Assembly: GCA_003241055.1 (NCBI GenBank)
Contig: QFOD01000025.1
Span: forward strand, 1 to 64,000
Origin: Roseateles depolymerans
Lineage (GTDB): Bacteria > Pseudomonadota > Gammaproteobacteria > Burkholderiales > Burkholderiaceae_C
Direction of reading: 5' to 3'
DNA: 64,000 nucleotides
Positions 24,968 to 33,297 of this stretch are shown piece after piece; position 1 is the stretch's first letter, and the number at the start of each line of letters is the position of its first letter. The position numbers were made by a program, and so were the translations under genes. The notes under the pieces were generated by a model. That model saw only the letters and a program-made list of their open reading frames with translations. It searched no databases and had not been told where the DNA came from.

Positions 24968-27286
24968 ATGCGTTTCTTCGTCATCGCAACCTTGTCGGCC
25001 CTGGCCATGGCGTTGCTCTCTCCCGCGATCCATGCAGCCGACGGGCCATCCGTCCGCGACATCGTCGAGTTCACGAACGTCGTCCTGCCGCATGCACACG
25101 ACGCCGAGGGCATGCGGCGGCAGACATCACCCGACGGCACGCGTGCGTTCATCGTCACCCGCAGGGCCAATGTGGCTGCGGACGTCAACCACTACGAGAT
25201 CGTGGTGCTTGACCTGACGGCCCAGCGCCTGGCCGAGCGCCGACCGGCGAAGCCGGAGGTCGTGTACGCCTTCGACGCCGGGATGGACAACAACTCCGCC
25301 GATCCCGCCCTGGTACAGGTCGAGTGGTCAGACGACCGCACGTTGATATTCCGCGCCAAGATCAAGGACGACATCTTCCAGGTCTACCAGCTGGATCTGC
25401 CGACGCGGGCCGTCGTGCAGCTGACCAGCTCAGCCACACCGGTGGTGTCGTTTGCCGTGTCGCGCGATTCGAAGCGGCTGGTCTACGCCGCACAGGTCGC
25501 CAATCCGCCGATGAAGGCGGGTGCGCACAGCATCGTCGTCGGCAACCAGTCCTTCTGGAGCGTCATGTTCGGACAGCAGTACCTCGGATCGCAGACCCGC
25601 ATGTACCGCTTCTATGTGCAGGACGTGGGAGCCGGCCAGCGCTCGCGACCGCTGGGTGACGCCTTCTTCGAGGGCAACTCGGCTATTCCTGTCGTCAGCA
25701 TCTCACCGGACGGGCAATGGGCCGCGCTTCCGAAGTACGAGCGCGAGCGGACGCTGGCATGGAGCCGCCAGTACCCGGGCCTGGCAGAGCGGGTTAGACA
25801 GAGCGGACCGGCGGTGCATCGGGACCCGCTTGGCTACTTTAGTGGTGCCACGTCCTTCACCGCCCGCCGGATGACCGTCTGGCGCCTGGATGACGGGCAT
25901 GAACAGACCATCGTCGATGCGCCCGACGACTCCGAGATGGCGGGAGGGCAGTTCCGGCTTGATCGCGTCTGGCAACGCTCGGGCAAGTCATTGGTACTGG
26001 CCGGCACGTATCTGCCGGCCGACGAGTACAAGAGCTCGGCGGCGGCCCATGTCATCGAGTACTGGCCAGCAACGGGGGCCTGGAAGATCGTCGCTCGGCT
26101 CAATGGCCGCCTTCAAAGTGCGGTGGGCGTCGAAGGGCTGGTGGAGATTGACGATGGGGGCAAGCGGCGCCAATTCAGGCGGACCGAGACCGACGCCTGG
26201 GTCGAAGTGGCGCCGGTCGAACTGGCGTCGAAGTCCCCCTGGCGTATGGACGTCAAGGAAGGATTGAACGAGCCTCCCGACGTCTTCGCTGTCGGGCCGC
26301 AGAACCAGGCCGTCCGCCTGACGACGCTCAACCCGCAGTTCGATCCCAAGTCTTGGGGCACGGTGGCCAACTACACCTGGCAGGACGCCAAAGGCCGGTC
26401 CTGGCGCGGCGGGCTGCTGGCTCCGACCGATGTGGTTCCCGGCAAGCGGCTCCCTCTTGTCATCCAGAGCTACGGCTACTACCCGGAGAACTTCTTTCTC
26501 GACGGCCCGAACTCCTCGGTCCGTGGCGGCAAGAGCGCGTTCCCTGGGCGTGCCTTCATCCGCGAGGGCGTGTTGACGCTCGTGATGTCCATGAGCCCTG
26601 TGGGCCATGTGGGCAGGGATGCTGCCGATCAGCTGCGATTGTTCGACGAAGGTGTGCGAGGCGCGGTCGATACGCTGGTCAAGACGGGCAAGGTCGATCC
26701 AGCACGGGTCGGCATCATGGGCTGGAGCACCACGGGTGAGAAGGTGCTGAACCTCGTCACCTTCTCCGATCTCCCGGTTCGTGCCGCCACCATAGCGGAT
26801 GGCGATGCCAACACCTTGTTTTCGTACACCCTGACCTACGGACGCTCCGACTCGACGTGGGCCCACAAGGAGAACCTGAATCACGGATTGCTGAATAGCG
26901 CCAATCAGGCGAACTGGGTCGGTGCCGACCCGTCGCTGAACACGGCGTGCATCAAGACCGCGCTGCGCATCGAGACCTACGGCAGGCTGGTGAAGAACAA
27001 CTGGGACATCTACGCGCTGCTGCGGCGGCAGTTCAAGCCGGTGGAGATGGTGGTCTTTCCGGGCGGTACCCATGTGCTCTCGACACCGAGCGAACGTATG
27101 ACCTCGCTGCAGGGGAACGTCGACTGGTTCAAGTTCTGGCTGAAGGATGAGCGGCGCTCAGCGCCGTTGCTGAGCTCGGAAACACCAGCTTCCCTGAAGG
27201 CGCAGTATGACGCGTGGCAGCAGATGGCGGCGCTGAAGCGAGCTGACGACTCCCGCCCGCGTTGCACGCTGAAGACCCTGGGCTGA
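24968..27286 (+). CDS. Lasso peptide isopeptidase (AtxE-like S9 serine peptidase)
   Basis: The 772-residue periplasmic enzyme has a signal peptide (AHAADG cleavage region near residue 24), an N-terminal beta-propeller (about residues 60-460) and a C-terminal alpha/beta-hydrolase peptidase domain. The nucleophile lies in GWSTTG (Ser587). The catalytic His is His702 in FPGGTHVLS; I do not assign the acid residue. Family members such as AtxE2 open the isopeptide ring bond of cognate lasso peptides. The neighbours (precursor, B, C and D genes plus a TonB receptor) make this role far likelier than a general dipeptidyl peptidase. It ends 8 bases from the convergent exporter gene. The ribosome site is weak. 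Confidence 0.88.
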   Translation: MRFFVIATLSALAMALLSPAIHAADGPSVRDIVEFTNVVLPHAHDAEGMRRQTSPDGTRAFIVTRRANVAADVNHYEIVVLDLTAQRLAERRPAKPEVVYAFDAGMDNNSADPALVQVEWSDDRTLIFRAKIKDDIFQVYQLDLPTRAVVQLTSSATPVVSFAVSRDSKRLVYAAQVANPPMKAGAHSIVVGNQSFWSVMFGQQYLGSQTRMYRFYVQDVGAGQRSRPLGDAFFEGNSAIPVVSISPDGQWAALPKYERERTLAWSRQYPGLAERVRQSGPAVHRDPLGYFSGATSFTARRMTVWRLDDGHEQTIVDAPDDSEMAGGQFRLDRVWQRSGKSLVLAGTYLPADEYKSSAAAHVIEYWPATGAWKIVARLNGRLQSAVGVEGLVEIDDGGKRRQFRRTETDAWVEVAPVELASKSPWRMDVKEGLNEPPDVFAVGPQNQAVRLTTLNPQFDPKSWGTVANYTWQDAKGRSWRGGLLAPTDVVPGKRLPLVIQSYGYYPENFFLDGPNSSVRGGKSAFPGRAFIREGVLTLVMSMSPVGHVGRDAADQLRLFDEGVRGAVDTLVKTGKVDPARVGIMGWSTTGEKVLNLVTFSDLPVRAATIADGDANTLFSYTLTYGRSDSTWAHKENLNHGLLNSANQANWVGADPSLNTACIKTALRIETYGRLVKNNWDIYALLRRQFKPVEMVVFPGGTHVLSTPSERMTSLQGNVDWFKFWLKDERRSAPLLSSETPASLKAQYDAWQQMAALKRADDSRPRCTLKTLG

Positions 27287-27294
27287 GCAGCGCT

Positions 27295-29094
27295 TCAGCA
27301 TGCACCGTGGAGCTGCTGTCGCCACAGTCGGCAGTACATGCCATCGCGTGCCAGCAGCTCGTGATGACGACCTCGCTCCCGAATACGCCCTTGGTCCAGC
27401 ACGATGATCTCATCGGCGTGCGCCACGCTCGCCAGCCGGTGCGCGACGAGGATGGTCGTGCATCCCAGGCTGGCCTCGCGCAATGTGTCCAAGACCTCGG
27501 CTTCCGTGCTGCTGTCGAGCATCGACGTGGGCTCGTCCAGCAGCAGAATCTTTGGTTGTCGGATCAGTGCCCTGGCGATGGCCAGGCGCTGACGTTCGCC
27601 ACCGGACAGCTTCAGGCCGCGTTCGCCGATCAGCGTCTCGTAGCGGTCGGGCATGGACGCGATGAGGTCGTGGAGCTGGGCGCCACGAGCTGCCCGCTCG
27701 ATTTGGGCTGCAGTGGCGTTCGGCAGCCCGAGCGCGATGTTGGTCGCTATGGACGCATGGAGCAAGGTCGTGTCCTGCGGCACCAGGGCGATCCGGGACC
27801 GAAGTTCGTCGACGGGCTGGGTGGCGAGCGGGCAGCCATCTATCAGGATGCGCCCGTGCTGCGGCGAGTACAGCCTCAACAACAACCGGAACAGAGATGA
27901 CTTTCCCGAGCCACTGGGGCCGACGACCGCGATGGTGGTGCCGGCCGCGATGTCCAGGTCCAAGGCGTGGATCACCGGTTGTGACCGGTCGTAGCCGAAG
28001 GTCAGGCGCTCAAATCGGATGGAGGGTGCCCGAGCCAGGCAGGCTCGTGCCTCCTTGACGTGACTCGGCGTCGGGAGTTGCTCGTCGGCAGGCTCGCGAA
28101 GAAGGTCCAGCAACGGTTGCATGAACCCGAGTGAACGGGACAGGTCCCTAGCCGCTGCCCCCAGGGCTTCCAGTGGCCTCACCATCTGCAGCAGGTAGAC
28201 GCTGCTCAGCACGAAGCCCCCGACGCTCAGCGTGCCGCGTGCCACGCCATCTGACGTGATCGCAAAACAGCCTGCCAGTGAAGTTGCAAACACCGCTGTC
28301 GCAGCAAGGGATGTGCGCGTGGTTGTCAGGAAATAGCCGTGCCAGCGGCGGACCAGCGCCGAGGAAACGGTCTCCATCGTCCGCTGGGCTTGCGCTACTG
28401 CGTTGAAGCAGCGCAGCGTCTCGACGCTGTTCAGGCCATCTGCCAGTTGCCCATGAACAGACAGGCTCGCTGCGGTGACCGCCTCAGCGTGCCGGTTCAG
28501 CCGTATCGCCCCCAGTGTGAACAGCGCCAGGTACACCGCGGCCGTGATTGCGAACAAGGCCACCAGAGCGGGCTGCTCAAGCCGACCCAGCACCCATGCC
28601 ATCACACCAAGTTCGGCGAGTACGGGGACGACGCTGTTGCACACGTGACCCACGATCAACTGTGTTCCGGCAGACGCCAGATCCAGGCTGTGCAGTACCT
28701 CGCCGCTGCGGCGTTGCAGCAGGCTGGCGAGCGGCAGGTGCAACAGGTGGCCGAAGAATCGGCGGCGCAGTGCTGCGATCAGTCGCTGGTCGACCGTGTT
28801 GATCAGCAGCGGCCGGCAGTCACCAACCAGGCGCGTGGCGCACAGCGCGGTCAGGTAGAGCGCGCCTTCAGCGAGCACGCTGGTGCTCGCCGAGGTGCTC
28901 CTTTGAGCCGACGCTGCGACGGCATCGACCAAATGCTTGAGTGCGAGCGGCGTGATCGCCGAGAGGACGCCGCCGATGATGACCGTCGCTGTGGTGGCAA
29001 GCATGTACAGCCGCAGCCTGCTGTCCGTCAGCTCCTGTATGACACGCAGGAGGGCCGCGATGCCGTGCAGTCGAGGCATGGTCGAACTGCCCAC
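27295..29094 (-). CDS. ABC exporter of the lasso peptide (D protein)
   Basis: The 599-residue half-transporter has an N-terminal six-helix membrane domain (about residues 25-320) and a C-terminal ATPase. The ATPase carries Walker A GPSGSGKSSL, signature LSGGERQRLAIARAL and Walker B KILLLDEPTSMLD, with a following H-loop ILVAHRLASVAHAD. In lasso clusters such a protein exports the matured peptide and gives immunity. It starts with GTG at 29094 directly after the cyclase stop codon. An ATG at 29079 is an alternative. No N-terminal peptidase domain is present, fitting leader removal by the B protein. Confidence 0.9.
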   Translation of the reverse strand: MGSSTMPRLHGIAALLRVIQELTDSRLRLYMLATTATVIIGGVLSAITPLALKHLVDAVAASAQRSTSASTSVLAEGALYLTALCATRLVGDCRPLLINTVDQRLIAALRRRFFGHLLHLPLASLLQRRSGEVLHSLDLASAGTQLIVGHVCNSVVPVLAELGVMAWVLGRLEQPALVALFAITAAVYLALFTLGAIRLNRHAEAVTAASLSVHGQLADGLNSVETLRCFNAVAQAQRTMETVSSALVRRWHGYFLTTTRTSLAATAVFATSLAGCFAITSDGVARGTLSVGGFVLSSVYLLQMVRPLEALGAAARDLSRSLGFMQPLLDLLREPADEQLPTPSHVKEARACLARAPSIRFERLTFGYDRSQPVIHALDLDIAAGTTIAVVGPSGSGKSSLFRLLLRLYSPQHGRILIDGCPLATQPVDELRSRIALVPQDTTLLHASIATNIALGLPNATAAQIERAARGAQLHDLIASMPDRYETLIGERGLKLSGGERQRLAIARALIRQPKILLLDEPTSMLDSSTEAEVLDTLREASLGCTTILVAHRLASVAHADEIIVLDQGRIRERGRHHELLARDGMYCRLWRQQLHGAC

Positions 29095-30918
29095 TCAGCG
29101 ATACGTGCTTTGAGAGCTGCGCTGGACGCTACCGAGCCAGGCTTCCATGGCCACGCAGGCGTGGATCTCGCCGATGTAGGCGTCGTGTGTCGATGTGCGG
29201 CCCGCCAGCGCCGACTCCATGCGCTGCTTGTCCACCAGGCCGCGACGTACCAACTGCCCATCGAGCAGAATCGCTTTAACCAAGGGCAGGTTTCGCAGCA
29301 GGACCGTCGTCGCATGATCGTCCGTGCTGCCCTTGGAGCGTCGCATGGCGATTTCCGCCGGCACCTGATTCGCAAAGGCTTTGCGGGCCAGCGCGCGGCC
29401 TTGCCCTCCGCGTGTGAGCAGGTAGGTCGGCAGGGACAGGCACAACTCCAGCAGCGGCTGCGACATCAACGGCGTGACGCTGTCGAGCGGCCTTCGCGGG
29501 GTGTATGGATTCTGATGATCGAAGGGACAGATCAACGCCCGTAGGTGGTTGAGCTTGCCGATGGGCAGGTCACCCGCGGCCATCAAATTGGGATTCACGA
29601 AGCGACTGGCCATGTGCATTGCGGCATCGCACGTGTCCCGCGTCACCAGCGCGGCGAACTGGCCCGTGCCGTCGATCGGATCATGTCGCGCGAACCTGTT
29701 CCGGAACGCCAGGTGCAGGGCTCGCCAGAAGGACACTCGCCCCAGCCGGGCTGCGTCGAGGGTCGCCGCCGGGAATCCGCGGTCCAGGCCACGCAGCTGC
29801 AGGTAGTCGGCTGCAGACCAGGTGTTGCGCACTTCCTGAAAGAGCTGGTCGCCACCGGCGCCGGTGAACAGAGCGGACGCGCCATGGGCCTGGGCCTCCT
29901 GCAGATCCATGGGATCCGATCCCATGCGACCGAGATAGCTGCTCGGGATCGGGGTGCGCGCGGGATGCAGAACCTCCTCCAGGCAGAAGTTGCCGTTGCG
30001 CTGGCGTTCGATGAGAAGGCAGCCTTCGCGCGATGCCGCCAGGCGGGCGTAGCTGCGTTCGTCGCAGTCCGCGCCGTCCGAGAAGTAGTTCAGGCAGACA
30101 ACGCCCGTGGCCGGCCTTGGCCTATGCAGCGCTCCGAGTACGACGGCCGAATCGAAGCCCCCGGACAGTCTCAGCACGATCTTGTCGTAGCAAGACGCCC
30201 ACGCGCGCACGCAATTCAGCGTGGTGTCGCGCAGACGCTCGACCGCTTCATCGGGCTCCAGATCGGCAGGGCGGCGCGCGACATCTGCGGCACTCCACAG
30301 CGCTTGCGATTGGCTCGTTCCAGGGGTGAGCGTCGTCAGCTCGCCCGGCAGGACCTGACTGACACCCTGCAGTGCGGTTTCATGCGCGGTGAGCTGTCGC
30401 ATCGCCAGCATCGCGACGACGCCATCCCAGCTCACCGCGGGCGACGGCAGCCGGAGCAGCTCAAGCACGTCCTCCAACCAGGTAAAGGCGATCGACACAC
30501 CCTCGGCCTCCATTCGATAGCAGGGGAGGGCGCCCGTAGGATCCCGGAGCACACGGCACATGCCGGTCCAGGACGGCAGGACTGCAACCCAGTGTCCCCA
30601 GAACCGCTGGATGAGCGCCACGCCATCCGATTCCGTGATCGCTTGGCCCTCACCATCGGTGAGCTTGACGTCGCACGTGTCCACGTCCGAGCCGGTGGAT
30701 CTGCGAAAGAGGCGCCCGAGTACGACACCCTGGCCGGAGGGCAGGCCGTAGATGCCATGGGTCCCGGGTCGCATTCCGGCCGCGTAGACCCGTTGACCGG
30801 ATGTCGCGAACACCGAGCTCCACGCCGGCTGTGCGTTCAGGAGGTCCTGAAACCGGCGGGCTGCCGCGACCTGCGCGTCGTTGCCCGAGTTCCAGCTGAG
30901 ACAGATGTAGCTGAACAT
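29095..30918 (-). CDS. Lasso macrolactam synthetase (C protein, asparagine-synthase-like)
   Basis: The 607-residue protein has an N-terminal glutaminase-like domain without the catalytic Cys2 (it starts MFSYI) and a C-terminal asparagine-synthase domain with the ATP-binding motif SGGFDS (residues 252-257). A second family stretch is ALFTGAGGDQLFQEV. In lasso biosynthesis this protein adenylates the side chain of the ring Asp/Glu and closes it on the core's first residue. It lies 6 bases after the B gene and abuts the exporter gene. Ordinary asparagine synthetase is unlikely given the missing Cys2 and the context. Confidence 0.92.
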   Translation of the reverse strand: MFSYICLSWNSGNDAQVAAARRFQDLLNAQPAWSSVFATSGQRVYAAGMRPGTHGIYGLPSGQGVVLGRLFRRSTGSDVDTCDVKLTDGEGQAITESDGVALIQRFWGHWVAVLPSWTGMCRVLRDPTGALPCYRMEAEGVSIAFTWLEDVLELLRLPSPAVSWDGVVAMLAMRQLTAHETALQGVSQVLPGELTTLTPGTSQSQALWSAADVARRPADLEPDEAVERLRDTTLNCVRAWASCYDKIVLRLSGGFDSAVVLGALHRPRPATGVVCLNYFSDGADCDERSYARLAASREGCLLIERQRNGNFCLEEVLHPARTPIPSSYLGRMGSDPMDLQEAQAHGASALFTGAGGDQLFQEVRNTWSAADYLQLRGLDRGFPAATLDAARLGRVSFWRALHLAFRNRFARHDPIDGTGQFAALVTRDTCDAAMHMASRFVNPNLMAAGDLPIGKLNHLRALICPFDHQNPYTPRRPLDSVTPLMSQPLLELCLSLPTYLLTRGGQGRALARKAFANQVPAEIAMRRSKGSTDDHATTVLLRNLPLVKAILLDGQLVRRGLVDKQRMESALAGRTSTHDAYIGEIHACVAMEAWLGSVQRSSQSTYR

Positions 30919-30924
30919 GGCGAT

Positions 30925-31653
30925 TCAGACCACGAGGATTGGGGTGTACGCCCGGACGTTCTCGTGGAGATCGTTGAGCACCAGGTGCTGGGCCTGCACC
31001 CAAGAGTGCGCTGCGAAGGGGCGGGTGCGAACGCCAATCACCCAGCGTGGATAGAGGCGTTCCGTCGCGAGGAAATGCAGCAGCGTCAGCGAGTCATGCA
31101 GGCATTGGTCCTGGGAGCTGATCGCAAATGGGCGCATCCTCAGGTACCAGCTGCTCGCGCACCTGAGGGCCTCCGTTGGCTCGTCGCCCATCGACTCGCG
31201 GCCATGCCGCATGCTGCGGAGTGCTTCAGCGATTCCGGCCAGGCTGCGTCGCTTCAACCAGCGCGAAGCGACGAAGGTGGCGCAGCAGATGGCCGTCATC
31301 CGACGCCATTGAACGCCTCGCCATTGCTGGAGGTCCGACGTGGCAAGGGTCTCCAGTGCGTCTTCCAGCGGATCGGGTTGCCGCGGCGTGGGGGGCGTCT
31401 TCACCAGCAGGCCAGCCTCCTGCAGCTTGCTCAACCATGATTCGACGGCTGAGCTGGCTGCAGCTTCGCCGGCTTGCAGGTCGGCTGTCGGCCAGTCGGC
31501 GACCCAATGTGCCGCGGCCGAGGCCTGCGGTCCTGCGACGCCGAGGTACCGGTCGTGATGAAGATCAAGGAGGATCACCTGGCCGTCGACATGGCACGCA
31601 CGCACGTGATCGGCAAGGCGATATGGCGGTTGGGGCGCTGCTGTCCGGGCCAT
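30925..31653 (-). CDS. Lasso peptide B protein: leader-binding domain fused to Cys peptidase
   Basis: The 242-residue protein joins an N-terminal PqqD-like RiPP recognition element (about residues 10-85: YRLADHVRACHVDGQVILLDLHHDRYLGVAGPQA) with a C-terminal transglutaminase-like peptidase. The triad is visible as Cys184 (DQCLHDS), His216 (AAHSWVQ) and Asp228 (VLND). It binds the leader, cuts after Lys20 of the precursor and hands the core to the C protein. In many Gram-positive clusters these are two genes; fusion is usual in proteobacteria. GAGAGG precedes the ATG at 31653. Confidence 0.93.
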   Translation of the reverse strand: MARTAAPQPPYRLADHVRACHVDGQVILLDLHHDRYLGVAGPQASAAAHWVADWPTADLQAGEAAASSAVESWLSKLQEAGLLVKTPPTPRQPDPLEDALETLATSDLQQWRGVQWRRMTAICCATFVASRWLKRRSLAGIAEALRSMRHGRESMGDEPTEALRCASSWYLRMRPFAISSQDQCLHDSLTLLHFLATERLYPRWVIGVRTRPFAAHSWVQAQHLVLNDLHENVRAYTPILVV

Positions 31654-31709
31654 GGTGATCCTCTCGGCGTGCCGCCGGCTAGGCGCACGCTCCGCTCATG
31701 CGTCTGGGG

Positions 31710-31832
31710 TCAGACAGCCTGGCGGTAGAAGGCCGACCCCTCGTCTTCCAGGCGGGGGCCCTTGATGTCGCCCTTGGTTTCTTCCTTCGCGTCGCCCAGG
31801 TCGACGATCTCCAGTTGCAGTTCTTCGTTCAT
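31710..31832 (-). CDS. Lasso peptide precursor (A)
   Basis: The 40-residue precursor has a 20-residue acidic leader ending DLGDAKEETK and a 20-residue core. The leader has the obligatory Thr at position -2 (Thr19), and LGDAKEET resembles the leader end of astexin-type precursors. The core begins with Gly; ring segment GDIKGPRLE, tail DEGSAFYRQAV. Only Glu9 lies in the 7-9 window allowed for the macrolactam, giving a nine-residue Gly1-Glu9 ring and an 11-residue tail. Phe15, Tyr16 and Arg17 are candidate plugs. AAGGAG lies 6 bases upstream of the ATG at 31832. A longer in-frame reading exists but lacks a ribosome site and any leader likeness. Confidence 0.92.
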   Translation of the reverse strand: MNEELQLEIVDLGDAKEETKGDIKGPRLEDEGSAFYRQAV

Positions 31833-31894
31833 GACGATCTCCTTCAGTTGAGTTGAGAACACGAATGCCGTTGGTTTGCACCTCGGGCGAGCCA

Positions 31895-31922
31895 AAGATA
31901 GAGACGTCGATTTCCTGCTCAA
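31895..31922 (-). promoter_or_regulatory. Candidate promoter of the lasso biosynthesis operon
   Basis: On the minus strand TTGAGC (31922-31917) and TATCTT (31900-31895) are separated by 16 bases, a fair match to a sigma-70 promoter, about 60 bases upstream of the precursor start. The remaining 305-base gap up to the divergent gene at 32138 holds no other gene that I can support. Confidence 0.4.
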
Positions 31923-32137
31923 AGCACTTTTTGGGGCGCCTGTCTTGCGTTCGGTGGGCTGCCTTCGAGCGAGCGCCGCGCCGGTGCTGACGATCCGGTT
32001 GATCAGCGGCCGCGCTTCACGTTCGGAAGCAGGTGCTGTCTGTTCGGAATGGCAATTAGCTTTTTTGGCCGGCCGAGCGAAATCACAGCGACGCAAAACT
32101 AGGGGGGAAATTTTCAGACCCCACTCGTCATTGAGTC

Positions 32138-33142
32138 ATGGATCATTCCATCTTCAACGGCGAGCGGGGTCGGGTCTGGCATGTCAGTTGGCAGCTGACG
32201 TTGGGCCGGGACCTGCTGCGATGGCCTTCGCTGGCCGATCGAATCGTGGGTCGCCTCATTTCGGCAAACAACGGCGAGGGCCGCGCGCTGCTGTTCTACC
32301 TGGTTCTGCCAAGAGAGATCCATGTGATCTCCAGGATGCGTCCCGGTGATCCGCCGTCATCGCTCGCTGCCGGCGTGGCCAACGTGATCGGCAAGTGGGT
32401 TCGTCAGGCGGACGGTCTGCTGGGGCCGGTGTTCGTCGCGCCTTTCCGCTCGGAAGCGATTGGCGATCTCGAATCCCTCTGCCGGGACTTTCGTATGCTG
32501 GCGTGGAGGCCTGTGTCGACCGGGCTCCGCGATGGGCCGACGAACTATGCATTCAGCGCGTTGAGGATTCTTCTTGGATTGAACCTGCCGGGTGGATTTC
32601 GGGCCGGGCCGCTGTTTGAAATGCTCGGGAGCAAGGTCCCGCAAGACCGGGCCCTGATCCGACGCGTGATGGCGGAGCCGCCGACGGCGCTTGATGTGCT
32701 GCAGTGGGAGTTGGCCAAGGATCTGGTGCCTGCGAGGGGCACGCTCGGCCCCGGCGGCATGATGACCAGGCATGTGCAAGGATCTGCAGCAGCTCTGGTC
32801 GCCGCCAGCAAAGACAAGAGCATCGACGGCGCGCTCAGAATCCTGGTGCGCTGGGTGGAGGTCAAGCTGGGACTGCAGGGCGGCCACGGCTTGTCGTCCA
32901 ACGGTGGTCCGGAGGGGGCGCGCGGCAGGGCCTTGGTTGGGGGGCTCGCTCTGAAGCTGGGCCTGTGTTCCGCTTCTTCAGTCGCCCGGCACTTCGGTCG
33001 GGCGAAGGCGACGCTCAGCGAACAGATGGCCGCCAGCGGCGCGCGCAAGGCCGATCAGGCGATCCTTGCCATTCCCATGGAACAGATCGTCCGTGAAGCC
33101 ATCGCGATAGCGATGCATGCCAAGGAAACCGGAGGGGCGTAG
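32138..33142 (+). CDS. RAYT/Y1-transposase-like protein lacking catalytic residues
   Basis: The 334-residue protein follows the layout of REP-associated tyrosine transposases. Its N-terminal Y1-like domain reads GRVWHVSWQLTLGRDLLRWP, then LLFYLVLPREIHVISRM, with LGPVFVAPFRSEAIGDLESLCRDFRMLAWRPVSTGL near the NPVRAGLV region. A C-terminal DnaA-like helix-turn-helix (about residues 262-300) reads RALVGGLALKLGLCSASSVARHFGRAKATLSEQM. The metal-binding HUH is Glu60-Ile61-His62, and the nucleophilic Tyr appears replaced by Trp87, so strand transfer is unlikely. It is divergent from the lasso precursor. A DNA-binding or regulatory role is inferred. Confidence 0.6.
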   Translation: MDHSIFNGERGRVWHVSWQLTLGRDLLRWPSLADRIVGRLISANNGEGRALLFYLVLPREIHVISRMRPGDPPSSLAAGVANVIGKWVRQADGLLGPVFVAPFRSEAIGDLESLCRDFRMLAWRPVSTGLRDGPTNYAFSALRILLGLNLPGGFRAGPLFEMLGSKVPQDRALIRRVMAEPPTALDVLQWELAKDLVPARGTLGPGGMMTRHVQGSAAALVAASKDKSIDGALRILVRWVEVKLGLQGGHGLSSNGGPEGARGRALVGGLALKLGLCSASSVARHFGRAKATLSEQMAASGARKADQAILAIPMEQIVREAIAIAMHAKETGGA

Positions 33143-33297
33143 GCTCGAGAATATGTGGCGTTGCTAACTGGCGATTCGGCCGGCATCTGGTGGTGTATGG
33201 ATTACGGTGCTGTCCAGGGACTTGTCGCTGCGCGGATGGTTGCGATGCGCTCGGGCTCGAGTGAGGATTTGAGCTGAAGTCGTCGCGGGAGACGGGT

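Noticed and set aside
29095..30918. Ordinary asparagine synthetase
   Set aside because: Cys2 of the glutaminase domain is absent and the gene is wedged between lasso B and an ABC exporter.
31910..31915. GGAAAT on the minus strand upstream of the lasso precursor as a FecI-type -35 element
   Set aside because: No convincing partner sequence occurs at 16-17 bases spacing, and it lies inside the spacer of a better sigma-70-like promoter.
31833..32137. A second lasso precursor or an N-terminal extension of the precursor in the gap
   Set aside because: The only extended frame is Arg/Ala-rich with no ribosome site, and no further Thr-x-Gly leader/core pattern was found on either strand.
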